Origin: Larix sibirica
Taxonomy: Eukaryota > Streptophyta > Pinopsida > Pinales > Pinaceae
Reading direction: 5' to 3'
Assembly (NCBI GenBank): GCA_004151065.3
Contig: NWUY0300007879.1
Span: 55,831-65,833 of the forward strand
DNA: 10,003 bases
The position numbers and the translations under genes were made by a program. The notes below the pieces were generated by a model. The model made no database searches, was not told where the DNA came from, and saw nothing but the letters and a program-made list of their open reading frames with translations. Shown here piece by piece: positions 1 through 9,468 of this stretch; the stretch's first letter is position 1; every line of letters starts with the position of its first letter.

Positions 1-384
1 CGATCATCCATCAAGTAGATTCACATTCACATCATATTGAGAGCCCAAGAGAAACAAATATGGACTCCCAATATTTCGGAATTTTGCAAAAATAGGTCAG
101 TACAGGTGGCCCACAAAGTGTGGCACAACAAGAACATTCTTAATATCCAAGTATGAAGTTCTCCCCATTTTCAACTACATGTCATAATATAGTATCTGAT
201 TTACTAATTGATATAGATTTCAACAGTGCAAGTTTGACTGTGTCCAATTAATTACTTGACATGGATATTATAAAATTTATCTATCTTTACCTCTGCAATT
301 TACATGGTTTTTTACATATTTGCAATTTACATAGTTTTTTTTATAATGATGATGTTGTTCATCTTTTATGATTTCATTTAATAT

Positions 385-1643
385 GGTTTTATCACTAGCA
401 TAGATCCATCTTAACTCTGGATCTTCCATGCATCGATAGGGATTAAATTCCTCGAGGTGCAAACTTTTCCTTAATTTTTCCACTCTAAAAAAAGGTTTGA
501 ACCTCCCAGGGATTTGATCCCTATCAACACATTGGATCTATGTTGGTGGTACTCAAAAAATTATTTCCTACTTCATTAAGACCGTATTAGCCTTGTTAGA
601 GTGGTATGGTATGACTCAAATTGTAAAAGCATTCATAGATTAACCATGGACATCTCCATAAATAGGAGCATTCTTACAAGGAAAATGAGGAACTACTTAT
701 TGAAAAAAAAACCATATTTATTCTCCATCAGATTTGGTTCACCCATAAGCTCTTTCGCCAACTCTTCCCTTCTAAGAAATCAATATCAATCTATGACCTC
801 TCTGTGTTGTTTGATTATGCTACCTACCTTTACAATGCACATAGTCAACCATGAATTCCTGTGAACTTGGAGCAAATCCTTGGGCTCGATCAATAAATAT
901 CATCCCTGCATTGCAACCATGTCCCCCTAGATTGAAACTAACTATATTCCCCTTGAATTTGAAATGATTTACTATCACGACAGATAGTGAAGGTGTAGAG
1001 TGTAAAAGGCTACAATCCACAAGAAGTATGCCAATTTCCTTAGACTTAACACCGGTCGTTTAAAAAACCTCATCAAGGGCTCCAAAGATGACAACCTCTA
1101 CCTCTTTTCTGGCCTCTTCCATGCATGATTTGGGGGCAATCTCAACACCCGCCCAGGAAAATATGTCTCCTCTCCTAACCCTAAACACTCAAGGATTTTC
1201 CTCTTAAACCCCAAGATTGCTTTAGAAAACGAACCAACCAAACTTGAGCAATGCATAAACACTTCTTTGGTGCATTTTCTCTCATCATCAAGATTATAGC
1301 ATACCAACTATACAAGAAAAAACTGGCCTCAACCTTGTCATGAAGTACAATGTTATCACAAAGACAAACAATGTTGAACATACAATTACAATCGCTAGAT
1401 TATAATGAAGATGGTGCCATAAATCAAATAGATCTTGGGCTCAAAGTTTCCCAATTCTGCTATGACAAGGCTTATAGTGGGAGATAAAAACAAATACATT
1501 GCATGGATGATCACATAGTGATATCCCAATTTCATATATTTGACTTTCATAGATTGAAGAAAATCTGGGATTTTTTTCCTTGTTTCGATTAATATTGCTG
1601 CTGGGTCCTGCATCCTAGATTCCTTTGATGCAAGATCACCCAA
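385..1643 (-). pseudogene. 3-ketoacyl-CoA synthase (KCS) pseudogene, copy A
   Basis: KCS enzymes are endoplasmic-reticulum condensing enzymes that add two carbons from malonyl-CoA to long acyl-CoAs, giving very-long-chain fatty acids for waxes, suberin and lipids. Reading right to left, 1643-1395 gives the N-terminus, including PDFLQSMKVKYMKLGYHY and the first membrane segment. About 1380-1333 gives the second (STLFVFVITLYFMTR). 1307-1130 gives DDERKCTKEVFMHCSSL and RKILECLGLGEETY. About 1126-890 gives FGALDEVF, then [11 protein letters not shown] and LGGHGCNAG, with the active-site Cys codon at 913-915. Weaker matches follow at about 541-633 and 385-490. Lesions include a stop at 1308-1310, a lost base near 1128, a stop at 1060-1062, a frameshift near 890, and loss of much of the C-terminal half with the His/Asn catalytic region. 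No clear ATG sits at the first open codon (TTG). A single-exon relic; family call is firm, subfamily is not. Confidence 0.9.
399..542. repeat. Imperfect inverted repeat (hairpin) inside KCS pseudogene A
   Basis: Bases 431-464 are largely the reverse complement of 495-528, sharing GATAGGGAT-AAAT-CC and AGGT-CAAAC, with a ~30-base loop. Farther out, CATAGATCC (399-407) pairs with GGATCTATG (534-542). The arms fall where the KCS alignment shows added or missing residues, so they may be filler DNA from a repair event. The same hairpin exists in copy B. Confidence 0.75.
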
Positions 1644-1778
1644 ATCATAAAATAAAATGGAGATACATAAAACTACGGACCCAAATCAGAAAAGAGGATG
1701 AAGATACAAAAATTTGCGAACCGAAATAAGAATAGAGGATTGCGATACAAAAATATGAGAACCCAAATAAAAAAAAGT
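1639..1778. repeat. Minisatellite, ~41-bp unit, copy A
   Basis: Units start with GATACA at 1662, 1703 and 1744, giving a 41-bp period. Each carries an ACCCAAAT or ACCGAAAT core followed by a purine-rich AGAAAAGAGGAT-type tail. A partial unit precedes them from 1639. The array abuts the 5' end of the KCS pseudogene reading. Confidence 0.8.
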
Positions 1779-2030
1779 CTGAATACCACCACCCATTGTG
1801 TTAAATTGGCCATGTGACTAAAACCCAGTTGATGGAATTTTAATTTCACCTAAGACATTCAAAAGAATGTGCTTAAAAATGGCAAAGAAACTTTGATCGT
1901 ATAAGGATTCTTATGGGGAAGGAGAGCTTGAAAATCTATTTAAGAAAAATGAGAAATGAGGCATGTATAAGAGGACTTTTAAAGCTGTTTTGACGGACTG
2001 AAACTCAAATTATGGATGGTTGGCTGCACT
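1766..2030. other. Block present in copy A only
   Basis: Copy A has about 265 bases here where copy B has about 40 (roughly 6812-6851). Homology resumes at GAATATCCCCT in both. I see no terminal inverted repeats, target-site duplication or coding sequence. Since copy B keeps minisatellite-like sequence at this place, insertion or replacement in A and deletion in B are both possible. Confidence 0.6.
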
Positions 2031-3300
2031 GAATATCCCCTGAATTTGGGTTTAACTCAGACACTCAAGTCTGCTAGGACACAACCACAGAAGATAAAGG
2101 GATGTGTGTTACATGGGTCTAAGAAAAAGCTGAATATTTTTATTATTTTAAGATAACTTTTGGTAAATAGATTTTTTCATTATGAATAACAGAAAGGGCA
2201 TGAACAGATGGTGTGACAATTGGAACAACTTGTATTACAGTTGGACTTTCAATATGCATCCTGCAGGAGTGCATTTAATATTGTTGTTGAAGAGATATGA
2301 ATCATTGGATCTGATCCAATAATCAATCTAATGGTTCATAATTCTGCAATAGTAGCATTAAATAGTAAGAAGACCATAAACCAAATTTCAACATTGAACA
2401 CATAAGGATTCTCAACCAAATAGTTAACCCTAATATACGGGTTCATTCACCTTGGAATTTGTTACTCATAACCACTTTTTTTCATTAATTTTCTACACAA
2501 TGTTATAATTTGTTTGATTTTCAAACAATTAGAGAAGAATCATAATCTGAAAATAGTTTTTTATTTTCTTAAAGATATATTAATGCTAACAAATCATAAC
2601 ACAAGGTTATTAAACTATGATTTCGGCTGAAAAAGGTTATTAAACTATGAAATATAATATAGATAATAATCATTAAAAGCAATTCATGATTTATGTATTA
2701 AAATTGTAAACCATATTAAGATTAAAAAGAGATATTGGAATATCAATTTCTAAAATTTCACTTTCAAATAAGTTTTCAAGAAAATATTAAATAATATGAG
2801 TATATACTTGAAACTTGGAAGTATCAAAATGTTAATCAAAATGACATTTTTTACTTCTTTCGTATTGTATTTGTCACTCCAAGGTGGATAGAGAAATATG
2901 TTATATCAAATTGTCTACAAGATACTAGCCTCAACAACCTTATGAAACAGTAAACAGTAAAGCTTATATTGTCCACATATTTTTCAAAATAATGAAGTAA
3001 TTACATAGTTGGTGGTGTAATAACACGCTTTATATCATGGGCTATATATATTCAACTTGGTATGTTCTTTTCTTATGACAATAACTTTATTCTCAATTAT
3101 ATATTTATTGTATACATCATTTTCTTGTTGTACCTTTTATAATATCCTTTTAAAATGTCTACTCTAAGTTTTTAATAAGCAATTGACTTCTCTTTGATTT
3201 GTAAATACATTGCAAAAATGTAGAAAGAAGGAGCCACTCAATTTCTACCTCTCAATCAATTAATTCTCGCATACTCACATAATATTTTAACACGCGACTT
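2031..3300. other. AT-rich non-coding segment shared by both copies
   Basis: This matches about 6851-8400 in copy B. No open reading frame, RNA gene or transposon terminus could be supported. It differs between copies by small indels and by the larger gain at 7181-7423. If the KCS relic kept its ancestral flank, this lies upstream of the old gene, but I see no convincing promoter. Confidence 0.6.
2603..2650 (+). repeat. 30-bp tandem duplication in copy A
   Basis: AAGGTTATTAAACTATGA occurs at 2603-2620 and again at 2633-2650, separated by TTTCGGCTGAAA. Copy B has one copy (near 7693-7710), so the duplication is private to A or was lost from B. Confidence 0.85.
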
Positions 3301-3499
3301 TTTTGACACAATTTTTTTCTTTTTCTCATCCATTTTTTTATTGAATCTGATAATGAATTTTGGGAAATCCAGATAACAACTGTTAAACCTGCATAATTTT
3401 GGTGCCCGGGAGTTTCTAGAAGTGTTGAATCTATTTCTACACTAAAAAAATAATTTGAGTAGTAAAAAAATCGAATTCGAAAAAATTATCATCCTCACA

Positions 3500-3663
3500 T
3501 CTCCCTTATTGTGTTGAAACTAACCAATAAATACATACTTTGCTTTTATAGCGATGGAGGCTATGGAAACATTCAACGCTAAAGCCTTCCCTTCTAGAAT
3601 GGAATCTTAACCCTTTTCCAATCAACCTTGACGTTCTTCTATAAGTGATTCTAGAAAATCAAA
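3500..3663 (+). other. Highly conserved right end of copy A
   Basis: Over about 160 bases this differs from 8587-8750 at only about six sites, much less than the DNA just to its left. It contains an 18-codon ATG frame (3554-3610), which in copy B (8642-8698) is also open with four replacements. Upstream are ACCAATAAATAC and TTTTATAGC. I do not recognise the peptide, and the frame is too short to call a gene. Confidence 0.5.
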
Positions 3664-4071
3664 GTGAAATTAGAAACTCATGTGCACCCTTTTAATTTTG
3701 ATAAATTAATTGGGCTAGAATTATGATTTTTTTTAATAAAAACCATAGTTTAGACCATAATTAATCCAAAATGAGCCAAATTAAGCCTAATTTAACCCTC
3801 AATGCCTAGAAAACTGTGATCTGGTTGATAACCTGTTATATAAGGCCCGAATGATGTATGCATGTGTCATATGTACCTATGGACCAATAGCAAAGAGTGT
3901 CCATGTGGATAGATACAAAAATGCAAGTAATTATCAATAATTGACTCATCATATAGCTAGTCGCACCATGCATGATAATATACCAACCACATAGATATCT
4001 TCAAATGGGTTCGTGGGATACATGAGTTATCCATTAACTAGTACTTACTACACTAAGACAACACCAAGGCA
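3664..4071. other. Unique AT-rich spacer between the repeat copies
   Basis: This starts where homology to copy B stops. I find no coding sequence or transposon end. TTATATAAGGCC near 3835-3846 resembles a TATA box, but nothing gene-like follows it. Confidence 0.55.
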
Positions 4072-4760
4072 TTAATAAGAGCTATTTTCTCCTTTCGGGT
4101 GGACATAATTATGGTCAACATGATGGTCAAATGAAAGTTCTAATGCAAGGAGACTGATGGATTCTTGGACAAGAGGGAAAATGGAAACTTTGATTTCTTC
4201 ACCATTAGGATAAACACTAGGGACATGTCTCATAGATGGGATATTGTATAATGAGGTAACCCCCCACCTAACCATTAGCAATCAAACTTCCTCTAGTTCT
4301 AGCTCCACTTGGACAAGTATTCATTTCATTTGATGGACTTCTTTCTTGTACTTCTTTTGTATTTGAGATATTAGCCTTTTCATTTTCATTTTTATTTTTG
4401 AGCCCTTCTTCTTTGACAAGTTTTTCTTGCCTTGATTCTCTTTGGATTTGATTTTTTGTCTTCATTGGTCTTCAACTTTGACTTTGACTTTTTGCAAATA
4501 CAAGGAGTCTTCGACTAGGAGCTTTTTCCCATGTCCTCCTTTATTTTTCAGGAACGGGCGAGGAAAGGTTTCATGCCAACAAACTAGGGGGATCATTGCT
4601 CCATAACAACTCTCTTTTCTTGATAAGCAATCCACCCCAAGGATCTATAAGAAAGCTTCCTAAACAGCCACAAGACAGTCACAATACAATATTGCTTGAG
4701 ACACAAGGGATAATGGGGAGGTCTTCCTAGTGAAGAGGTCACCGAGGGGAGAGGTCTAGA
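4072..4760 (-). pseudogene. Unrecognised decayed coding-like tract
   Basis: On the minus strand this can be read with few interruptions across changing frames. About 4760-4480 gives FTRKTSPLSLVSQAILYCDC, two stops, then CYGAMIPLVCWHETFPRPFL and a KVKVKVKVEDQ run. 4465-4268 is a lysine- and glutamate-rich stretch (KNKNENEKANISNTKEVQER), and 4281-4072 follows in another frame (HVPSVYPNGEEIKVSIFPL). The pattern would fit an old retroelement gag-like or host gene fragment broken by frameshifts, but I recognise no domain and see no zinc knuckle, protease or reverse transcriptase motif. Part of the bias comes from a simple repeat at 4475-4492. This may be chance reading in repetitive DNA. Confidence 0.25.
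4475..4492. repeat. Short CTTTGA microsatellite
   Basis: About three copies of the hexamer CTTTGA run here. Read on the minus strand they produce the alternating Lys-Val run of the coding-like tract. Confidence 0.7.
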
Positions 4761-5048
4761 GTCCTTCTATCAACCTTGACTAGAGGAGTTATATCAATTA
4801 TGGAGTGATATGGCTAATGGATGAAGGAAAAGGTGGACCTAAAGAAGGGGGTAAAAGCTCTAAATAATACCAAGGGTTACCTTCGTGACTAGGCTAATAA
4901 ACAAACCACACATGTTCCACCCTCATCAACTTAAGGGTTGATACTAATAGCTTTACTCGTCAAACAATTACAAAGCAATCTTGTTCAAATTTTTATAAGA
5001 TACACATCATCATTATCATCATGGAATAAAATATGATATATCCTCCTA
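4761..5048. other. Spacer left of copy B, no feature recognised
   Basis: No reading frame or RNA gene could be supported. A CATCATCATTATCATCAT run lies near 5004-5021, shortly before homology to copy A begins at 5049. Confidence 0.5.
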
Positions 5049-5433
5049 CGATCATCCATCAAGTAGATTCACATTCACATCATATTGAGAGTCCAATAGC
5101 AGCAAATATGGACTCCCAATATTTCAGAATTTTGCAAAAATAGGTCACGAGGGGTGGCCCACAAAGTGTGGCAGAACAGGAACATTCTCACTATCCAAGT
5201 ATGAAGTTCTCCCTATTTTCAACTACATGTCATAATATAGTATCTAATTTACTAATTGATATAGCTTTCAACAGTGCAAGTTTTATTGTGTCCAATTGAT
5301 TACTTGACATAGACATTATAAAATTTATCTATCTTTACCTCTTTGGAATTTACATATTTTGTTACATATTTGCAATTTAGATGGTTTTTTTATAATGATG
5401 ATGCCGTTCATCTTTTATGATTTCATTTAATAT

Positions 5434-6692
5434 GGATTTATCACCAACATAGATCCATCTTAACTCTGGCTCTATCATGCATAGATAGGGATCAAATTCC
5501 TCAAGGTGCAAACTTTTCCTTAATTTTTCCACTCTAAAAAAAGGCTTGAACCTTCCAAGGATTGATCCCTATCAACACATTGTATCTATGTTGGTGGTAC
5601 TTAAAAGCTTATTTCCTACTTCATTAAGACGGTTTTAGCCTTGTTAGAGTGGTATAACATGACTCAAATTGTAAAAGAATTGATAGATTAACCATGGATA
5701 TCTCCATAAATGGGAGCATTCTTACAAGGAAAAAGAGGAACTGCTTATTGAAAAAACAGAGAGTTATTCTCCATCATATTTGGTTCACCCATAAGCTCTT
5801 TCGCCAACTCTTCCCTTCTAAGAAATCAATATTTTCAATCTATGATCTCTCTGTGTTGTTTGACTATGCTACCTACCTTTACAATGCACATAATCAACCA
5901 TGAATTCCCGTGAACTTGGAGCAAATCCTTGGGCTAGATCAATAGATATCATCCCTGCGTTGCAACCATGTCCACCTAGATTGAAACTAACTATATTCCA
6001 CTAGAATTTGAAATGATTTACTATCATGGTAGATAGTGAAGGTGTAGAATGTAAAAGGCTACAATCCACAAGAAGTATGCCAATTTCCTTAGACTTAACA
6101 CCGGTCTTTTAAAAAACCTCAACAGGGCCTCCAAAGATGACAATCTCTACCTCTTTTTTGGCCTCTTCCATGCATGATTTGGGGGCAATCTCAACACTTC
6201 CCCAGGAAAATATGCCTCCTCTCCTAACCCTAAACACTCAAGGATTTTCCTATGAAACCCCAAGATTGCTTTAGAAAACGAACCAGTCAAACTTGAGCAA
6301 TGCATAAACACTTCTTTGGTGCATTTTCTCTCATCATCAGGCTTATATTATACAAAATCTACAAGAAAAAACTGGCCTCAACCTTGTCATGAAGTAGAAT
6401 GTTATCACAAAGACCAACAATGTTGAACATACAATTACAATCGCTAGATTATAACGAATATGGTGCCATAAATCAAATAGATCCTGGGTTCAAAGTTGCC
6501 CAATTCTGCTACGACAAGGACTATAGTGGGAGATAAAAACAAATACATTGCATGGATGATCACATAGTGATATCCCAATTTCATATATTTGACTTTCATA
6601 GATTGAATAAAATATGGGAATTTTTTACCTGTTTCGATTAATACTGCTGCTGGGTCCTGCATCCTAGATTCCTTTGATGCAAGATCACCCAA
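5434..6692 (-). pseudogene. 3-ketoacyl-CoA synthase (KCS) pseudogene, copy B
   Basis: This is the duplicate of the relic at 385-1643, in the same orientation within its repeat copy. The N-terminal block (6692-6444) reads VKYMKLGYHYVIIHAMYLFL, typical of the KCS first membrane segment. Then come LVDFV-stop-YKPDDERKC (stop at 6348-6350), the FGALDE block, a stop at 6109-6111 shared with copy [13 protein letters not shown], a private stop at 6001-6003, and LGGHGCNAG with the active-site Cys codon at 5962-5964. A shared frameshift follows ISIDLA, after which the other frame reads DLLQVHRNS, as in KCS. Decayed C-terminal matches continue: YNLSHVIPL at about 5641-5678, a KDLMAIAGEALK-like stretch at about 5590-5632, and an RAVIDELEKNLQL-like stretch near 5510-5540. 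An intact KCS is about 490-530 residues; this cannot encode one. Confidence 0.9.
5448..5590. repeat. Imperfect inverted repeat (hairpin) inside KCS pseudogene B
   Basis: This is the copy B counterpart of the hairpin at 399-542. Bases 5481-5513 are mostly complementary, inverted, to 5544-5576. The outer CATAGATCC (5448-5456) pairs with its near match at 5582-5590. Presence in both copies means it predates the duplication. Confidence 0.72.
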
Positions 6693-6834
6693 ATCATAAA
6701 AGAAAATGGAGATACATAAAACTGCAAACCCAAATCAGAAAAGAAGACGAAGATAACAAAAATTTGCGAACCGAAATAAGAAAAGAGGATTGCGATACAA
6801 AAATCTGAGAACCACGGAAGAGAAAAGGATGATC
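6688..6834. repeat. Minisatellite, ~41-bp unit, copy B
   Basis: This is the counterpart of 1639-1778. Units start at 6711, 6752 and 6794, so one unit has gained a base. The tail of the third unit (GAGAAAAGGATGAT, about 6820-6833) keeps the repeat pattern that copy A has lost at the same place, where A carries extra sequence. Confidence 0.72.
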
Positions 6835-7180
6835 AACAAATGATGAGAGAATATCCCCTAACTTTGGGTTTAACTTAGATACTCAAGTCTGCTAGGACAC
6901 AACCACAAAAGAGAAAAGGATGTGTGTTACATGGGTGTAAGAAAAAGCTGAACATTTTTATTATTTTAAGATAACTTTATGTAAATAGATTTTTTCATTA
7001 TGAATAACAGAAAGGGCATGAACAAATGGTGTGACAATTGGAACAACTTGTATTACAATTGGACTTTCAATATATATCCTGTAGCAGTGCATTTGATATC
7101 GTTGCTGAAGGGATATGAATCATTGGATCTTATTCAATAATCAATTTAACGATTCATAATCCTGCAACAGTAACATTAAA

Positions 7181-7423
7181 CCATCAATGCAGTTATTGTT
7201 TATCAACATGACTGAAATCGTGATGTGAGATTCAAAAATTTATTTGCAATCTAGGAAATCTAAAATCAAATTTTTTTGCTTTATCCAAAATTTTCAAACC
7301 ATTTTAAATAAACTATATATTAAATCAATATATTTTTTTAAAATAATGTAACTAAAAAATAAATTTATTTACTTATTGACTTACCTTTTTAAACTTTCTA
7401 ATAACTTAATAACTTAATTATAT
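7181..7423. other. Extra AT-rich segment in copy B
   Basis: Copy A runs directly from CATTAAA to TAGTAAG near 2352-2359, while copy B has about 243 extra bases between the equivalent points. The extra DNA is very AT-rich with A and T runs and repeated AATAACTTAATAACTTAAT near its right end. I see no clear terminal inverted repeats, so a non-autonomous transposon cannot be claimed; a deletion in A is equally possible. Confidence 0.65.
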
Positions 7424-8318
7424 AATAGTAAATCATGAAGAAGATCATAAACCAAATTTCAACATTGAACACGTTTCATTTGCACCTGTACAAAGGACTC
7501 TCAACCCGGTAGTTAACCCTAATATATGGGTTCATTCACCTTGGAATTTGTCACTCATAATCACTTTTTTTCCTTAATTTTCTACATAATGTTATACTTT
7601 GTTTGATTTTCAAGCAATTAGAGAAGAATCATAATCTGAAAATAGCTTTTTAATTTTTTTAAGATGTGTTAATGCTGAACAAATCATAACATAAGGTTAT
7701 AAAACTATGAAATATAATATAGATAATAATCATTAAAAATAATTCATGATTTATGTATTAAAATAGTAAACCATATTAAGATTAAAAAGAGATATTGGAA
7801 TATCAATTTCTAAAATTTCACTTTCAAATAAATTTTCAAAAAAATATTAAATAATATAAATATATACTTGAAACTTGGAAGCATCAAAATTTTAATCAAA
7901 ATGACATTTTTTACTTCTTTCGTATTGTATTTGTCACTCCATGGTGGATAGAGAAATATGTTATATCAAATTGTCCACAAGATACTAGCCTTAACAACCA
8001 TATGAAACAATAAAGCTTATATTTTCCACATATTTTTCAAGATAATGAAGTAACTAATTACATAACTAGTGGTGTAATAACACGCTTTATATCATGGTCT
8101 ATATATATTCAACTTGGTATGTTTTTTTCTTATGACAATAACTTTATTCTCAATTATATATTTATGGTATACATCATTTTCTTGTTGTACCTTTTATAAT
8201 ATCCTTTCAAATGTTGACTCTAAGTTTTTAATAAGCAATTGACTTCTCTTTGATTTGTAAATACATTGCAAAAATGTAGAAAGAAGGAGCCACTCAATTT
8301 CTACCTCTCAATCAATTA

Positions 8319-8373
8319 ATTTCCACATACTCACATAATATTTAGATTTCCACATACTCACATAATATTTTAG
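8319..8373 (+). repeat. 27-bp tandem duplication in copy B
   Basis: ATTTCCACATACTCACATAA occurs at 8319 and again at 8346. Copy A has a single diverged version near 3264-3286. Probably replication slippage after the copies separated. Confidence 0.85.
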
Positions 8374-8750
8374 AGTATTCTAAACACACGATTTTTTTTA
8401 ATCATATTTTTTTTTAAACTATTTTTAATTGAATTTGACAATAAATTTTGAAAAATTCAGATAACAATTATTAAACTAACATAATTTTAATACCCAAAGA
8501 TTTTTAAAAGTGTTGAATCTATTTTTACACTTAAAAACAATTTAAGTTGTAAAAAAAATCAAATTCGAAAAAAATATCATCCTTACATATCCCTTATTGA
8601 GTTGAAACTAACCAATAAATACATACTTTACTTTTATAGCGATGGAGCCTATAGAAACATTCAACGCTAAAGCCTTCCCTTCTAGAAGGGAATCTTAACC
8701 CTTTTCCAATCAACCTCGACGTTCTTCTATAAGTGATTCTAGAAAATCAA

Positions 8751-9132
8751 AAAATATTTTGTCACCTACAATCCAAAGATCTAGTTTTAGGAAGAGTGTT
8801 GCCAACGAACTTCTCTAAACTATATCATGACAAAGCAGGGAAAGCTGATTTTCTTCACCGACTTTGTTTAGTGTTTTTAAAATTAAATGCCATTTTTCAT
8901 TCAGTGTTCCCTTTTTTCAATGAAATAATAAATCTGTCATCTTTACAAATAATTATTCAGTTAAATGTGGTCACATGCAACTATTAAAAATGATAAAGAT
9001 ATAAATCAATTTTAAATATTTTATTTTGTATTTTATTTTCAAGTATATGTGAATAATATACCTATTGCAATATTATTATAATTAATAATAAGTATAGTTG
9101 CATATACATTATTGGATATGTAGTAAGTGCAC
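8751..9132. other. Unique AT-rich DNA right of copy B
   Basis: This begins exactly where homology to copy A ends. A frame on the plus strand is open from the GTG at 8733 to 8987, but it has no ATG start, crosses the duplication boundary and resembles no family I know, so I do not call it. The rest is A/T-rich without recognisable elements. Confidence 0.55.
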
Positions 9133-9468
9133 ATCCAACACTATATTTGCCATCACATGTCCATTGAAAGTTCGATTGTTAGGTGTATATTGAGTGTCTA
9201 ATATAAAAAATAATTTAATTACACAGATATAAAGATTATAATCCAATAGTATATTTGTCATTATATATGTCCATTAAAAATTACACTGCTAGGTGTATAT
9301 TGAGTGTGAAATATAAACACTAATTTAATTATAAACATATAAGGATTCTTATCCAATAGTATATATAGTATATATTTGTCATTGTATATGTCTATTGAAA
9401 GTTAAGGTGTATATACATTGAGTATCTAATATAAACATTATTTTAATTACAAATATATAAATATTCTT
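9133..9468 (+). repeat. Tandem repeat, three units of ~108-118 bp
   Basis: Units start with ATCCAA at 9133, 9241 and 9351. Each contains a TATTTGYCAT stretch, ATGTCYATT-AAA, a GGTGTATAT...TTGAGT core, CTAATATAAA-type sequence and a TTTAATTA tract before the next unit. The third unit is lengthened by a TATATAGTATAT expansion. A decayed fourth unit may start at 9469. It is too short here to say whether it belongs to a larger satellite array. Confidence 0.85.

Larger units (their letters stand above)
1..3663 (+). repeat. Large direct duplication, copy A (left edge outside window)
   Basis: This segment aligns with 5049-8750 along its whole length in the same orientation. Base 1 matches base 5049, so the homology probably continues upstream of the window. 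It ends at 3663, after a shared stretch ending in ATTCTAGAAAATCAAA, beyond which the two copies differ completely. Contents in order are an AT-rich end, a KCS pseudogene on the minus strand, a 41-bp minisatellite, a block absent from copy B (about 1766-2030), about 1.3 kb of AT-rich DNA and a conserved right end. I favour a tandem duplication over a pair of long terminal repeats, because no primer-binding site follows 3663 and no polypurine tract precedes 5049. Confidence 0.95.
5049..8750 (+). repeat. Large direct duplication, copy B
   Basis: This is the second copy of the segment at 1-3663. Against copy A it lacks the block at about 1766-2030, has about 243 extra bases at 7181-7423, has a 27-bp tandem duplication at 8319-8373, and lacks the 30-bp duplication seen at 2603-2650. 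The KCS relic here is in places closer to a functional KCS than copy A (it reads YKPDDE and ISIDLA where A reads YNLDDE and IFIDRA). Right of 8750 the sequence is unique. If the event was a simple tandem duplication, the complete unit is 3664-8750, about 5.09 kb. Confidence 0.95.

Noticed and set aside
277-483. 68-codon minus-strand frame as a separate small gene
   Set aside because: Its start region fits the RAVIDELEKNLQL area of KCS and the rest is low-complexity; the frame is not kept open in copy B, so it is part of the pseudogene and its flank.
601-864. Plus-strand frame of 87 codons opposite the KCS relic, and its partner at 5694-5903
   Set aside because: These lie antisense to identifiable KCS remnants and differ in length and frame between the copies, so they are shadows.
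3835-3846. TATATAAGG as a promoter TATA box
   Set aside because: Such motifs are frequent in AT-rich sequence and no reading frame or transcript evidence follows it.
4925-4942. Short palindrome ATCAAC...GTTGAT as a terminator or regulatory site
   Set aside because: Six-base arms occur often by chance in AT-rich DNA, and no gene ends or starts here.
1-8750. The two long direct copies as the LTRs of a retrotransposon
   Set aside because: The DNA after 3663 has no tRNA-type primer-binding site, none before 5049 looks like a polypurine tract, the copies carry a host gene relic, and the spacer has no recognisable gag-pol.
8733-8987. 84-codon plus-strand frame right of copy B
   Set aside because: It begins with GTG rather than ATG, straddles the duplication boundary, resembles no known family, and its second half is AT-rich filler.
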